Shown in pieces: positions 51,815 to 61,564 of a stretch of DNA of 64,000 nt (position 1 is the first letter of the stretch; each line of letters begins with the position of its first letter). The notes beneath the pieces were generated by a model. It made no database searches. It had not been told where the DNA came from and saw nothing but the letters and a program-made list of their open reading frames with translations. The stretch is taken from NCBI GenBank assembly GCA_913063225.1, contig CAJXYP010000005.1, positions 59,739-123,738 of the forward strand. The letters are read 5' to 3'. Source of the DNA: an uncultured Cellvibrionales bacterium (GTDB taxonomy: Bacteria > Pseudomonadota > Gammaproteobacteria > Pseudomonadales > GM7GCV1). The position numbers were made by a program, and so were the translations under genes.

Positions 51815-53332
51815 CTAGCGCCCGAGCACAGGGACTTTATGGGTTCCATGAGCTAGGCACACATTTTTAGTTTCCATATAGAAATCAAAACTGTAGTCGC
51901 CACCGTCACGACCTACCCCAGACATTTTGATACCGCCAAATGGAGACGGTAGGTTGCGATTATTTTCTGAATTAACCCACAGCATTCCGGTTTCTATTGC
52001 GCGAGCCAAACGCATGCTGCGACCGCTATTCTCAGTCCAAACATAGGCCGACAGACCGTATTCAGTGTCATTTGCCATTTGCACGGCCTCAGCTTCGGTC
52101 TCAAATTCTATTGCTGTCAAAACCGGACCAAATATCTCTTCTCTAGCAATACGCATCTGGTTGTTAGCCTCGGTAAACAAAGTTGGCTGCAGATAGTTCC
52201 CCGCCCCAAGGTCTGGTCTACGATCCCCACCTACAAGCGTTGTGGCTCCATCTTGCTTAGCTATATCCATGTAACTCATGACCTTTTCGAAGTGACCGGT
52301 ATGAACCAGTGGGCCTACTTCTGTGGATGGATCCAAAGGATGTCCGACACGCAAGTTTTTAACTCGCTGCTCTAGGGCCGATATGAATTTATCTTTGATA
52401 CCCGACTGGAGAAGAAGACGGCTGGACGATGTGCAGCGTTGACCGTTAAGGCTATAGATCATGAACACCACCGCATCCAAGGCTCTATCAAAATCGGCAT
52501 CGTCAAAAACGATCACCGGATTTTTACCCCCCAATTCGAAATGCATTCTTTTCAGCGTATCTGCACCCTGCCGCATAATATGGCTACCCGTAGCGGTTTC
52601 GCCAACGAGCGCAACGGCTTTAATTGCAGGGTGTTCTGTTAGGGCCTTACCCGCTACTTCACCAAACCCATTTACGGTATTCCATACCCCGTCAGGCAAC
52701 CCGGCATCGCTAGCAATCTCCGCCAACAGCATGGCGGATAGAGGCGTCAATTCGGCAGGTTTATGCACGATAGTGCACCCTGACGCGAGTGCTGGAGCAA
52801 TTTTCCAGGTCGACAGCATAAAAGGCGTGTTCCAGGGAGTAATAATCCCAACTGGCCCGATGGGGGTACGCATTGTGTAATTTGTATGTTCTTCTTGATG
52901 TAGGGCAAGACCATTTTGTGCCTCTGGAGCCTTATCCGCAAAATACCGGAAATTGGCCGCACCGCGAACAGCCGCTTGCTTCATAAATCGAATAGGTTGT
53001 CCGCAATCCATTGATTCGACTAAGGCGATCTCTTCCGCACGATCTACAACTTTGTCGGCGAAGTGATGAAGAAGTTTTTTGCGCTCTGCACCAGACATAT
53101 CACGCCAATCAGCGAATGCATTCTCAGCAGCCTCGCAAGCTCGGTTTACATCGGCTTCTGTACCTTTAACAACCTCACCTAAAGAGCTTTGATCTGTTGG
53201 CGTCGTGTTGGTATAGGTTTCTGCACCAGCAGGGGTTTCCAGTTCACCATTGATAAAGTGCCCAGTCGTTTTCTCTTGAAAGGCTTGCAGATACTTGCGT
53301 GCCCTTACCAGATTACTGTCCAACTCGCTCAT
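51815..53332 (-). CDS. hpaE: 5-carboxymethyl-2-hydroxymuconate semialdehyde dehydrogenase HpaE
   Basis: NAD-dependent aldehyde dehydrogenase oxidising the ring-cleavage product of homoprotocatechuate. About 505 aa from ATG 53332 (GTG 53341 would add three residues). Motifs: GPVGIITPWNTPFMLSTWK, VALVGETATGSHIM, the general base in MHFELGGKNPVIVF and the catalytic Cys in NGQRCTSSSRLLL, then EEIFGPVLTAIEF. The set matches the HpaE subfamily. It is first in the minus-strand hpa operon (hpaE-hpaF-hpaH-hpaI-dioxygenase subunits), opposite the hpaG-like gene. Confidence 0.92.
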   Translation of the reverse strand: MSELDSNLVRARKYLQAFQEKTTGHFINGELETPAGAETYTNTTPTDQSSLGEVVKGTEADVNRACEAAENAFADWRDMSGAERKKLLHHFADKVVDRAEEIALVESMDCGQPIRFMKQAAVRGAANFRYFADKAPEAQNGLALHQEEHTNYTMRTPIGPVGIITPWNTPFMLSTWKIAPALASGCTIVHKPAELTPLSAMLLAEIASDAGLPDGVWNTVNGFGEVAGKALTEHPAIKAVALVGETATGSHIMRQGADTLKRMHFELGGKNPVIVFDDADFDRALDAVVFMIYSLNGQRCTSSSRLLLQSGIKDKFISALEQRVKNLRVGHPLDPSTEVGPLVHTGHFEKVMSYMDIAKQDGATTLVGGDRRPDLGAGNYLQPTLFTEANNQMRIAREEIFGPVLTAIEFETEAEAVQMANDTEYGLSAYVWTENSGRSMRLARAIETGMLWVNSENNRNLPSPFGGIKMSGVGRDGGDYSFDFYMETKNVCLAHGTHKVPVLGR

Positions 53333-53418
53333 ATTAAACACTCACAAATTTTCGGATTAATTAATTAGGCCCGATCAGGGCAATAACGCCAAATATAATA
53401 CGACCCTTGCCTGAATAT

Positions 53419-53434
53419 ACTTAACATGTTAAGT
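53419..53434. promoter_or_regulatory. Perfect 16-bp palindrome, candidate HpaR operator
   Basis: ACTTAACATGTTAAGT lies midway in the divergent hpaE/hpaG-like promoter region, 60 bp from the plus-strand start. The same 16 bases occur upstream of the TonB receptor at 43468-43483. HpaR, a MarR-family repressor of this pathway, is encoded two genes downstream and is the natural candidate. Confidence 0.75.
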
Positions 53435-53494
53435 TAAATAGACGCCTGATGCAACTTAGCATTGTCTTAGGATTTTTTTTAGCTGGAGTACTAA

Positions 53495-54361
53495 ATGCGA
53501 TATTTAACATACAAGATTGGAGACGCCACTTCTTGGGGTGCCATTACAGATAAGGGAATTGTTGATCTCGGCGCGAAACTTGGCGGCGACTTACATTCCA
53601 TTATTAGAGAAAACAGATTAAAGGAGGCGGAAGCCCTTGCTTTGGTATCTGAAGCTTCCCATCAGCTCGCTGAAGTTACCTACTTATCCCCCATATCAAA
53701 CCCGGGGAAAATAGCTTGTATCGGTGTGAACTACGCAAATCGAAACGCCGAGTACAACGATGGTTCTGAACTACCGAAATTCCCCAGTCTATTTATGCGC
53801 ACGCCAGAATCTTTTACCGCCCACGACCAACCTTTATGGCGGCCACCGGAATCGCATCAACTAGATTACGAAGGTGAAATAGTTATTATTATTGGAAAAG
53901 AAGGCAGGCGTATCAAGGAAGAAGATGCATATAAACATATAGCAGGCCTAACAATTATGAATGAAGGAACATTGCGCGACTGGGTTCGCCACGCAAAGTT
54001 CAACGTTACCCAGGGCAAGAATTTTGTGAATTCCGGGTCTATTGGCCCCTGGATGGTTAGTGCAGACGAATTTACGGCTGATCAATTCGAGAACATGCGC
54101 GTCACTACTACAGTAAACGGTGAGGTGAGGCAGGATGACACCACTGCAAGCATGATGTTCGATTTCAGATACATTATTAGTTACTGCTCAAAGTTTTTCC
54201 ATTTTCAGCCCGGCGACATCATCGCCACAGGTACCCCAAATGGTGCAGGAGCGAGGTTCGACCCGCCTAGATATTTGGCTCCAGGTGATAAGGTTGAGGT
54301 TTCTGTAGAAGGCGTCGGAACGCTTACAAACGGGGTCATAGATGAACCAATCGAAAACTAA
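53495..54361 (+). CDS. hpaG: FAH-family protein, HpaG-like decarboxylase/isomerase
   Basis: A 288-aa single-domain FAH enzyme. It has ISNPGKIACIGVNYANRNAEYN, FMRTPESFTAHDQPLWRPP, the metal-binding HQLDYEGEIVIIIGK, GLTIMNEGTLRDW, TQGKNFVNSGSIGPWMV and FHFQPGDIIATGTPNGAG. In E. coli HpaG joins two such domains doing OPET decarboxylation and HHDD isomerisation. This single-domain protein could do one or both, perhaps together with the FAH gene at 47529. It is divergent from hpaE across the palindrome and overlaps hpaR by 20 bp. Confidence 0.83.
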   Translation: MRYLTYKIGDATSWGAITDKGIVDLGAKLGGDLHSIIRENRLKEAEALALVSEASHQLAEVTYLSPISNPGKIACIGVNYANRNAEYNDGSELPKFPSLFMRTPESFTAHDQPLWRPPESHQLDYEGEIVIIIGKEGRRIKEEDAYKHIAGLTIMNEGTLRDWVRHAKFNVTQGKNFVNSGSIGPWMVSADEFTADQFENMRVTTTVNGEVRQDDTTASMMFDFRYIISYCSKFFHFQPGDIIATGTPNGAGARFDPPRYLAPGDKVEVSVEGVGTLTNGVIDEPIEN

Positions 54362-54839
54362 TACTGTACCGCCGGAAGATACTGCCCTAAACCCGGGTTC
54401 AGACTTACCAGAATTCGACCGTTCATTACCTATGTCTCTGCTTCGTGCAAGGGAAGCCGTAATGAAAAAGTTCATTCCTTCGCTCAAGGAACAGGGACTT
54501 TCCCCTCAGCAGTGGAGAGCGATTCGTACTCTTGAGCAGCAGAATGGCCTCGAAATAACCGAGCTTGCTGATCGTTGTTATCTGCTGATGCCAAGCATGT
54601 CTCGTATAGCTCAAAATCTGGAATCCAGACAACTAATAGAGCGTAGGAGTGTAGCTAGCGACCAACGCAGATCTGCCCTATTCCTTACTCCAAAAGGTCT
54701 AGATTTATTTCAAATAATTGCCCCCAAATCAGCCGAACGTTACGAACACATAACGGAGGAATTTGGCTACGGAAAACTAGAACTCCTATATGAACTGCTA
54801 GATGAACTTGTAGCCTCCCTCAACCAAAGCGACAAATAG
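54342..54839 (+). CDS. hpaR: MarR-family regulator HpaR
   Basis: Repressor of homoprotocatechuate degradation genes. The 165-aa winged-helix protein has [69 protein letters not shown] and a basic wing [17 protein letters not shown], all close to HpaR. The N-terminus is about 30 residues longer than E. coli HpaR; a start at ATG 54432 would give the usual length. It overlaps the hpaG-like gene and is 8 bp before the dehydrogenase gene. Confidence 0.9.
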   Translation: MNQSKTNTVPPEDTALNPGSDLPEFDRSLPMSLLRAREAVMKKFIPSLKEQGLSPQQWRAIRTLEQQNGLEITELADRCYLLMPSMSRIAQNLESRQLIERRSVASDQRRSALFLTPKGLDLFQIIAPKSAERYEHITEEFGYGKLELLYELLDELVASLNQSDK

Positions 54840-54847
54840 AGCTTTCG

Positions 54848-56311
54848 ATGCAACACAACTCTTTAAACTCAGACCTCTTTAAACTCGGTAGCTATATTAA
54901 TGGCGAATGGATAACCAAAGGCGGGGATACTTTCAACATTACTAATCCAGCTGATGAAAGCTTAGTTTGCACTTTGCACAACGCCACAGCCCAAGATGCT
55001 GAAGCAGCGGTTGCTGCGGCGTATGCGGCTATGCCCGCATGGCGCGCAAAAACAGCTAAACAACGGGCTCAAATCATGCGCCGTTGGTTTGAACTGTGTA
55101 TGCAGCATCAAGATGAATTGGCGGCTATATTGACCGCTGAACAGGGCAAGCCTTTGGCGGAAGCCAAGGGAGAGATTGCCTACGGCTCTTCCTACTTGGA
55201 ATGGTACGGAGAAGAAGCGAAACGAGTTTACGGCGACACTATCCCAGGTGCATCTAGAGATTCGCGCATTATTGTTGTTAAAGAGCCTGTGGGCGTTGTA
55301 GCTGCAATTACGCCCTGGAACTTCCCAAACGCCATGCTCGCCAGAAAAGTTGCTCCCGCTGTAGCAGCTGGATGTGCATTTATTGTTAAAGCAGCCGGAG
55401 AAACTCCTCTTTCCGCTCTTGCACTTGCTGAACTCGGAACTCGCGCAGGATTGCCTCCAGGCATCTTTAATGTCATTGCGACAAATCGCTCCCGGGAGGT
55501 TGGAGCGGTTCTAACTGGTGATAAGCGTGTTGCCAAATTTACCTTTACCGGCTCGACCGAGGTCGGCAAGACCTTGCTCGCTCAATGTGCGACCACAGTC
55601 AAGAAAACCTCAATGGAACTTGGCGGAAATGCACCCTTTATTGTGTTTAATGATGCTGATATTGACGAAGCAGTAAAGGGCGCAATGACGTCCAAATACC
55701 GTAACGCTGGCCAAACCTGCGTATGCACCAACCGTATTCTTGCACAGAAGGAAATCTATGCTGAATTTGCAGAGAAGCTTACCGCTGCAGTAGCCGCACT
55801 TTCTGTGGGTGCTGGTACCAACCCAAATGTGGATATTGGACCACTAATTAATGCAAAGGCCTCTATATCCGTCGCTGAAATGGTGGAGAGCGCTATAGCT
55901 GACGGGGCTACGGCCACAATCGGCGGAAACAAGAGTGAAGTGGGGCCTTGCTTCTATCCGCCCACGGTTTTAACTAATGTTACGTCCCAGATGCGGCTAT
56001 CCACCGAAGAAATATTTGGCCCGGTAGCTCCCATTATTGAGTTTGAAACAGAACAAGAAGCTATTGAAATCGCCAACAATACGCGTGTCGGATTAGCTGC
56101 CTACTTGTACAGCCGTGATATTGGTCTCATCTGGAGGGTTTCAGAAGCCCTGGAGTTTGGAATGGTAGGTATCAATGAAGGTGCAATTTCAAACGAGATG
56201 GCCCCCTTTGGCGGAGTCAAAGAGTCTGGAATGGGCAGAGAGGGCTCCAAGTATGGACTGGACGACTACTTGGAAATAAAATATTTATGTATGGGAGGAC
56301 TCACTTCTTAG
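54848..56311 (+). CDS. gabD: NAD(P)-dependent succinate-semialdehyde dehydrogenase
   Basis: Oxidises succinate semialdehyde, the aldolase product, to succinate and so links the pathway to the citric acid cycle. The 487-aa aldehyde dehydrogenase shows [50 protein letters not shown] with the general base, [13 protein letters not shown] with the catalytic cysteine and the GabD-type second Cys, and [22 protein letters not shown]. It is third in the plus-strand hpaG-hpaR-gabD operon. Confidence 0.92.
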   Translation: MQHNSLNSDLFKLGSYINGEWITKGGDTFNITNPADESLVCTLHNATAQDAEAAVAAAYAAMPAWRAKTAKQRAQIMRRWFELCMQHQDELAAILTAEQGKPLAEAKGEIAYGSSYLEWYGEEAKRVYGDTIPGASRDSRIIVVKEPVGVVAAITPWNFPNAMLARKVAPAVAAGCAFIVKAAGETPLSALALAELGTRAGLPPGIFNVIATNRSREVGAVLTGDKRVAKFTFTGSTEVGKTLLAQCATTVKKTSMELGGNAPFIVFNDADIDEAVKGAMTSKYRNAGQTCVCTNRILAQKEIYAEFAEKLTAAVAALSVGAGTNPNVDIGPLINAKASISVAEMVESAIADGATATIGGNKSEVGPCFYPPTVLTNVTSQMRLSTEEIFGPVAPIIEFETEQEAIEIANNTRVGLAAYLYSRDIGLIWRVSEALEFGMVGINEGAISNEMAPFGGVKESGMGREGSKYGLDDYLEIKYLCMGGLTS

Positions 56312-56915
56312 AAGTAGGAGATAACCCAATTTACGGCGCTTTTGATAGTAAAAAGGCTGGATCAGGAATTTTACGGAGCTACTACTGCAGGTATAAGATT
56401 AAAACTAATGTGGCACAGCAAGTTCAAGCAGCTTGGGGATACGGGAATAGCTCACTGGCCACATTTGTTCTAAAACTCACAATTGACCTATCTTCAATCA
56501 ATCTGCGTAAATTTTGATAAGTGCTGCTGGAATATCGTCTAAATGCATTCAACGCACCCTCAGAATCCAGACAATTCTATCTAGTGCCCCCGAGCTGTAA
56601 AATACAAATTTGTAATATGTAGATTCAATAATTTTGATAGCCATAAGCGCTTCTATTAATTCTTAATGGAAAGATGGTCAGCGGCCATGTTATTCATGCC
56701 CATACCAAGAAGCGAAAAAAAACATGGCTAATACGCAATTGCGATCAACCGGTGGGTTCAACTCGATCTACAATAATACTGAGAGCCATCGATAATATTA
56801 AAGGCCACTATAAGTAAATAGTATTTTTTGGACCAAAGTAAATCAGTTAGTCTCTTAAGAAATAGCATTAGCGTTTACCGCTCCAACTGCCGTAAAAACT
56901 GCCACGAGGTTCCAA
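56312..56915. other. Intergenic stretch of about 600 bp
   Basis: AT-rich stretch between the dehydrogenase gene and the next DUF6152 gene. No RNA gene, terminator or repeat of note is seen. A plus-strand frame around 56680-56818 reads protein-like for about 45 codons without a supported start; it may be a remnant of a lost gene. Confidence 0.4.
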
Positions 56916-58160
56916 TTGAAATTTAGATTCGAAAAATACTTAATCTCTACGTTAATTCTATTTGTCTGCGCTAGCGGAACTGTTGCTCACCACGCAGCGA
57001 GTGCATTTGATCACAATGCATCAACCCAAAGAACGGGAACTGTCACTCAGTTTATTTACCGCAACCCTCATCTAATTATCAATATGGACGTGGACATCGA
57101 CAATGGTGACACCGAATTATGGAAGATCGAAGGTCAAAATATAGCCACTTTAAGAGCCAATGGTTTCAACCGAGACTCTGTTGAAGTGGGTGACAAAATT
57201 TCAGTAAAAATGCACCCACTTAAATCAGGCAATCCAGGAGGTCTACTGCAAGGACTGATCGGTGCCAATGGAGCATCCTACTCGATGGACGGTTCAGGAA
57301 CCGGGGGATTAGAACAGCAAGAACCTGCTCGCCAAGCAGCGCCTGGGCTTATTGCATATGTAGCACCTCCGGCAGGTGAAACATTACAGATGCGTGAAGA
57401 AAAAACTCGTCCAGCTCAGTTGCCGATAATATCGGAAGGTCTCACGGCAGGCGACAACTCATCAACAGGAATTACAGCCGGAGCTCTTGACCCCGAAAAT
57501 TTAGCCCGACAGCGCCCGACAGCGCCATTTGATCTAACTGGCGTCTGGCAGTACCGCGGTGAAGATGGGTTCCGCGCAAACTACGGTTCATACGAGTTTA
57601 AACCTATGCCAGAGCTGACACCGGATGCAAAAGAATATTATGCGCTATACCAAGCAACGGCCGAGAGTGGGGAACGATTTGATGACCCTGCAAGAGAATG
57701 CTACCCAACCGGCATGCCACGCATAATGACTCGCTACGGTGCTTTGTCGATGATGCAATATCCAACTGCAATCTTCATGCTTTCTAGGCTAAGCAATGAG
57801 TACCGCGTGGTCTATCTCGACGGCCGTGACCCAGTGCCTGATAGCGATTTAGACCGTAATTGGGGTGGCGAATCACTGGGACGCTGGGAAGGTAAAACGC
57901 TGATCATAGAGACCACTGGCTTCACTGGCGAAAAGCGTACAATTCAGGCTGGAGTCAGATCTAGCGAACAGCTTAAGATTATTGAGAGATATACTGTAAT
58001 TAACGATGGCAATACGCTGGCAATGGAATTTACCATGACAGACCCAGAAACCTGGATTGGCGAATGGAAACATACTAAGTTTCGTGATCGCATCCTCAGG
58101 TCTGATGTCAAAGAGGCAAATTGTATTCCTGCCGATAACCTTGCGTTGCCTGGCGCGTGA
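56916..58160 (+). CDS. Secreted two-module DUF6152 fusion protein
   Basis: A 414-aa protein starting from TTG 56916 with signal peptide STLILFVCASGTVA followed by HHAASAF. Residues about 25-115 are DUF6152-like (FIYRNPHLIINMDV, WKIEGQNIATLRANGFNRDS, HPLKSGNPGG). After a linker, residues about 200-410 correspond to the lipoprotein at 27914: FDLTGVWQYRGEDGF, ARECYPTGMPRIM, LGRWEGKTLIIETTG, KIIERYTVINDGNTLAME. So two genes elsewhere in the window are one gene here. Function is unknown; the periplasmic site and His-rich mature start hint at binding a metal or hydrophobic ligand. Confidence 0.75.
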   Translation: MKFRFEKYLISTLILFVCASGTVAHHAASAFDHNASTQRTGTVTQFIYRNPHLIINMDVDIDNGDTELWKIEGQNIATLRANGFNRDSVEVGDKISVKMHPLKSGNPGGLLQGLIGANGASYSMDGSGTGGLEQQEPARQAAPGLIAYVAPPAGETLQMREEKTRPAQLPIISEGLTAGDNSSTGITAGALDPENLARQRPTAPFDLTGVWQYRGEDGFRANYGSYEFKPMPELTPDAKEYYALYQATAESGERFDDPARECYPTGMPRIMTRYGALSMMQYPTAIFMLSRLSNEYRVVYLDGRDPVPDSDLDRNWGGESLGRWEGKTLIIETTGFTGEKRTIQAGVRSSEQLKIIERYTVINDGNTLAMEFTMTDPETWIGEWKHTKFRDRILRSDVKEANCIPADNLALPGA

Positions 58161-58201
58161 TATTTATAAGATGGACTTTTGGTGCGGACCGAAGAATTTC
58201 T

Positions 58202-59134
58202 TCAGCTTTCAAGCAAAAGTTTACCGCGCCACTCTCCTTCTTCATTTAGTCGAGTAGCCGTTTCACGAACAAGCTCCATTACTACCCGAGTAGCATGTGT
58301 TTGATGCCTGTTTGTCGGGCTAATAAGGTTTAGCGTGCGGGTAACTGGCGGGTTAACAATCTTGGCAGCCATAATTTCTTTGGTGTTAACTGAATCATAA
58401 ATCGTGGTCCAAGGCACTACCGAATTGGCCAACCCCTCTTTAACTAGTTTGATCAATATCCTAATAGCAACCGTATTTTTTTGTACACGCACATCTACTT
58501 CATTCGTATAGGCAATTTCGGCAACATTTTTGTCCACATTTGTTGAGACCTGCGGGAACATCAGTGGGTACAAACTAAGATCTGAAAAATCAATTTCTGA
58601 TGGCAACGGATTTTTTTGTGAATACTGACAAGCAAGATAAAGTTCTTCTTGAATAATAGGCTCTACCTCAATGTTTTCTACACCCTGAGCTCTAAAATAT
58701 ACCAATAGATCAAATGTGCCTGTATCAAAACACTGACTAACATCTACTGCCGTATGCTCTTCAATATTCAGAGTTATGTTTGGATACCGGTTTTTGACTT
58801 CTCTAAAAAGTGGAACAGAGAGCACTCCACTAGCGCTTGGGGCTATGGCAATAGAAACCAACCCACTAGGATTCTCTGCGGCATCTTTGATGCCCTCTTT
58901 TGAACGATCAACTTCACGCAGTATTACCTTCGCATTTTTAAGAAAACCCTGCCCTGCGGTCGTCAGCGCCATTCCTTTTCGACTGCGGACAAACAACTTA
59001 GTTTCTAATTCATCCTCTAATGCTTTTATGCTCTGACTAAGCGCAGGCTGCGCAATATATAATCGCTTAACTGCGTTACTCAAACTCTTAGTCTCGGCCA
59101 CCGCGATGAAATACTTTAGTTGTCTTAGCTCCAT
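58202..59134 (-). CDS. LysR-family transcriptional regulator
   Basis: A 310-aa LysR-type regulator with HTH LRQLKYFIAVAETKSLSNAVKRLYIAQPALSQSIKALE and effector domain from about residue 92 (SGLVSIAIAPSAS). It resembles the CbbR/NAC subgroup in the ELRQLKYFIAVAE start. Divergent from the MFS transporter gene with 145 bp between, so it probably controls that transporter. Confidence 0.9.
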   Translation of the reverse strand: MELRQLKYFIAVAETKSLSNAVKRLYIAQPALSQSIKALEDELETKLFVRSRKGMALTTAGQGFLKNAKVILREVDRSKEGIKDAAENPSGLVSIAIAPSASGVLSVPLFREVKNRYPNITLNIEEHTAVDVSQCFDTGTFDLLVYFRAQGVENIEVEPIIQEELYLACQYSQKNPLPSEIDFSDLSLYPLMFPQVSTNVDKNVAEIAYTNEVDVRVQKNTVAIRILIKLVKEGLANSVVPWTTIYDSVNTKEIMAAKIVNPPVTRTLNLISPTNRHQTHATRVVMELVRETATRLNEEGEWRGKLLLES

Positions 59135-59279
59135 TTTTTACTATCAATTAACCCTTTAAAAGGTCACAATTTACATTAATTAAATCAATATAGCTAACTT
59201 AAGACTCTAGCGGAAGATCTGCAAATTTGCTCTAACTCAATATAAATTTGTGATCGAAAACTAACTAGCCTGGAGAATT

Positions 59280-60554
59280 TTGACACCCATTAGTACAAAA
59301 ACACCGAGCCCGCCAACTGCACGTGATAGCTACCACGCTTGGATTAATGTGGCCCTCTGCGGTCTTGGGATCTTTTTTGTCATGGCCGCACCTGGAACGG
59401 TGATCCCCTTGCTCTATGGGACCATCATGGAAGACATGAACTGGTCTTTTGGTCAAGTCAGCGGTTTTTCATCTTGGAAATTTTTGAGTGCCGCACTAAC
59501 CTCTCTTGCTCTTAGTTTTATGGTTGAACGATATTCCCTGAAAGCCATCATGATATTCGGCAGTGCGTTGGCATCGATTGCTTTGATGAGCATGCCCCTT
59601 ATTAGCTCCCTATGGGCATTTTATATGCTTGGATTCATGTTGGGCACATCGGTCATCATCATATTGATCGGCTGCAAAATATTGTTAAGTAGATGGTTTC
59701 ATGAAAATTTAGGATTAGCTGTTGGTATTGCCTTTGTAGCAGGCAGCTTCGCTGGAGTTATCATGCCTTTTATTGGCCTGATCTTACTTGAGAGTTTCGG
59801 GTGGAAAACAACCGTATCAGTACTCGGATTAATAATTTTCTTATTGGTTATCCCCGCATTTTCTATTGGGATTCGTGATTTTCCCAGCCGCTCAGGAGAT
59901 GCAGATAAAGCCCTTGGGGCTGCCCCTGGAAACGCAACAGGAACATTAATATCACCAGTTAACGGCATAATTCAATCGAAGCTATTTTGGTTCATTATGC
60001 TGGCTTGTTTCCTCCTTGGCGGAGCAGATCATTCAATTAAGGAACATACAGCGCTCTTTATTGAAAAGGACACTAGCCTCGGAGTAGCGGGGGCAGCAGC
60101 GGCACTGACTATAGCAATGACTGCCGGGATTTTTGGTAAATTGGGATTCGGCTGGCTTTTTGATCGTTTCTCAACTCGCGGGATAGCTGCGTGTTGGTGG
60201 TTACTGGCATTAGGAATAGCGCTAGGCATGCTAGTCTCAGATTTTGTAACTATGACACTGTTTGCGTTTATCCGCGGCGCTGCACATGGCGGGGTGTTGA
60301 TAGCCTCAATTTGTCTAGCAAAACATATTTTTGACTATCGCTCAATTCCCCAGATCGTATGCTATTTGAGCGTATCAACCATGCTTGGCGGCAGTATCAG
60401 TACCGCTCTAACTGGATTTATACGAGACTACACCGGCAGCTATGACGTAGCTTTCGCTATTTTGATTGTCCAAGCCGTGATAGCGGGCATTATAGTTCTC
60501 CTGGTAACTCCAAAGCACTGGGATGAACCTACATCGCCATTGACAATGCGCTAG
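59280..60554 (+). CDS. MFS transporter
   Basis: A 424-aa protein starting at TTG 59280, with GGAG just upstream. About twelve hydrophobic helices are seen, with VERYSLKAIMIFGSALASIAL in the region of the first cytoplasmic loop and FGWLFDRFSTRGIAACWW in the second half. A long N-terminal segment before helix 1 (about 15 residues) is polar. It resembles the oxalate/formate-monocarboxylate type MFS proteins of aromatic gene clusters. Substrate unknown; an organic acid is likely. Confidence 0.85.
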   Translation: MTPISTKTPSPPTARDSYHAWINVALCGLGIFFVMAAPGTVIPLLYGTIMEDMNWSFGQVSGFSSWKFLSAALTSLALSFMVERYSLKAIMIFGSALASIALMSMPLISSLWAFYMLGFMLGTSVIIILIGCKILLSRWFHENLGLAVGIAFVAGSFAGVIMPFIGLILLESFGWKTTVSVLGLIIFLLVIPAFSIGIRDFPSRSGDADKALGAAPGNATGTLISPVNGIIQSKLFWFIMLACFLLGGADHSIKEHTALFIEKDTSLGVAGAAAALTIAMTAGIFGKLGFGWLFDRFSTRGIAACWWLLALGIALGMLVSDFVTMTLFAFIRGAAHGGVLIASICLAKHIFDYRSIPQIVCYLSVSTMLGGSISTALTGFIRDYTGSYDVAFAILIVQAVIAGIIVLLVTPKHWDEPTSPLTMR

Positions 60555-60609
60555 TTGGCAAGTATCAACGCACCCTCTCCTACTAGAGTTTTCAGCGGTT
60601 GACGACTGC

Positions 60610-61368
60610 TTAAGCCGCCGCTGGTACCCACTTTGCAATGGCTTCCTTATAACTAGATCGTTGTTTCCATCGATTTACATAGTCCATAAAGTTCGGGAAT
60701 TTCTCGAAAGGGAAATCATTACGTTGAAGCAGTGCATACTGGGGCACCCAGGCGATATCAGCTAGGGTAACTTGATCACCCAGCAAAAAATCGGTCGATT
60801 TGAGCTTTGTATCAAGCTCATTGAAAACAGCGAATAATATTTTTTCTGCCTTATCAATACTTTCTTGTGGGATTGCCCCCTCGCTCAATGTCTGACGATG
60901 AAAAGCCAATAGTTCCGGATCTTTCTGAAGCGTTTCGTATATCGCCATCGACTCAGGCGTCTTAGTAGGCTTATTGTTTCGACCATAAGCCCAAGTTTTA
61001 ATTACTGGCAGGTGGTTTATGCTGGTCCAGTCCAACCAGTATTCCATTTCAGCTCTTGTATCAGGATCAGAAGGCACAAGCGAAATTTCTGGAAAGCTTT
61101 CCTCTAAATAACGAAGAATGTCGGCAGATTCATAAACAATCTTTCCATCGTGAATTATCGCCGGAACCAGTCCTTGTGGATGAATCTCAAAATACTCTTT
61201 TGTTAAGTTTTTCTGAGCTCGCAAATCTACATAGCGATCTACCCACGGTATCTGCTTTTCTTCTAGCTGTAACCTAACTCGCATCGAACAATTCGAATAA
61301 GAATAGTGGAATAGATGCACACCCTTTGTAGCGAGTATTTCAGGGTTGTTGTTCGGATTAATAGGCAT
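60610..61368 (-). CDS. Glutathione S-transferase family protein
   Basis: A 252-aa protein with a thioredoxin-like N-terminal domain: VHLFHYSYSNCSMRVRLQLEEK, EIHPQGLVPAIIHDGKIVYESADIL with the cis-Pro and ESAD glutathione-binding motifs. The all-helical C-terminal domain includes FLLGDQVTLADIAWVPQYALL. In this aromatic-rich context it might be a beta-etherase (LigE/LigF type), maleylacetoacetate isomerase or dehalogenase; the sequence does not decide. It converges on the MFS gene at 59280. Confidence 0.87.
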   Translation of the reverse strand: MPINPNNNPEILATKGVHLFHYSYSNCSMRVRLQLEEKQIPWVDRYVDLRAQKNLTKEYFEIHPQGLVPAIIHDGKIVYESADILRYLEESFPEISLVPSDPDTRAEMEYWLDWTSINHLPVIKTWAYGRNNKPTKTPESMAIYETLQKDPELLAFHRQTLSEGAIPQESIDKAEKILFAVFNELDTKLKSTDFLLGDQVTLADIAWVPQYALLQRNDFPFEKFPNFMDYVNRWKQRSSYKEAIAKWVPAAA

Positions 61369-61564
61369 AATGGTATTTGAGTCTCCGCGTTGTTTACAGT
61401 CTTCAATAGATTTTGATTACGATTTTCAGGTGCTGAACGCGGTAAAACGCTCCGTAGCATCCCAATATAATTTTTATGCGAATTCAAGAATTGGTCTTTC
61501 TGACAGCCCCTATTCCAATTGACGAATCGCCCAAACTAGAGCCACGGAGGTTTGCCAGAAAGTT

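Noticed and set aside
53495..54361. Reading this gene as a full two-domain HpaG
   Set aside because: At 288 aa it holds only one FAH domain; the second activity would need another protein such as the one at 47529.
56287..56517. Plus-strand frame of 76 codons after gabD
   Set aside because: It starts inside gabD without a ribosome site and has no recognisable features.
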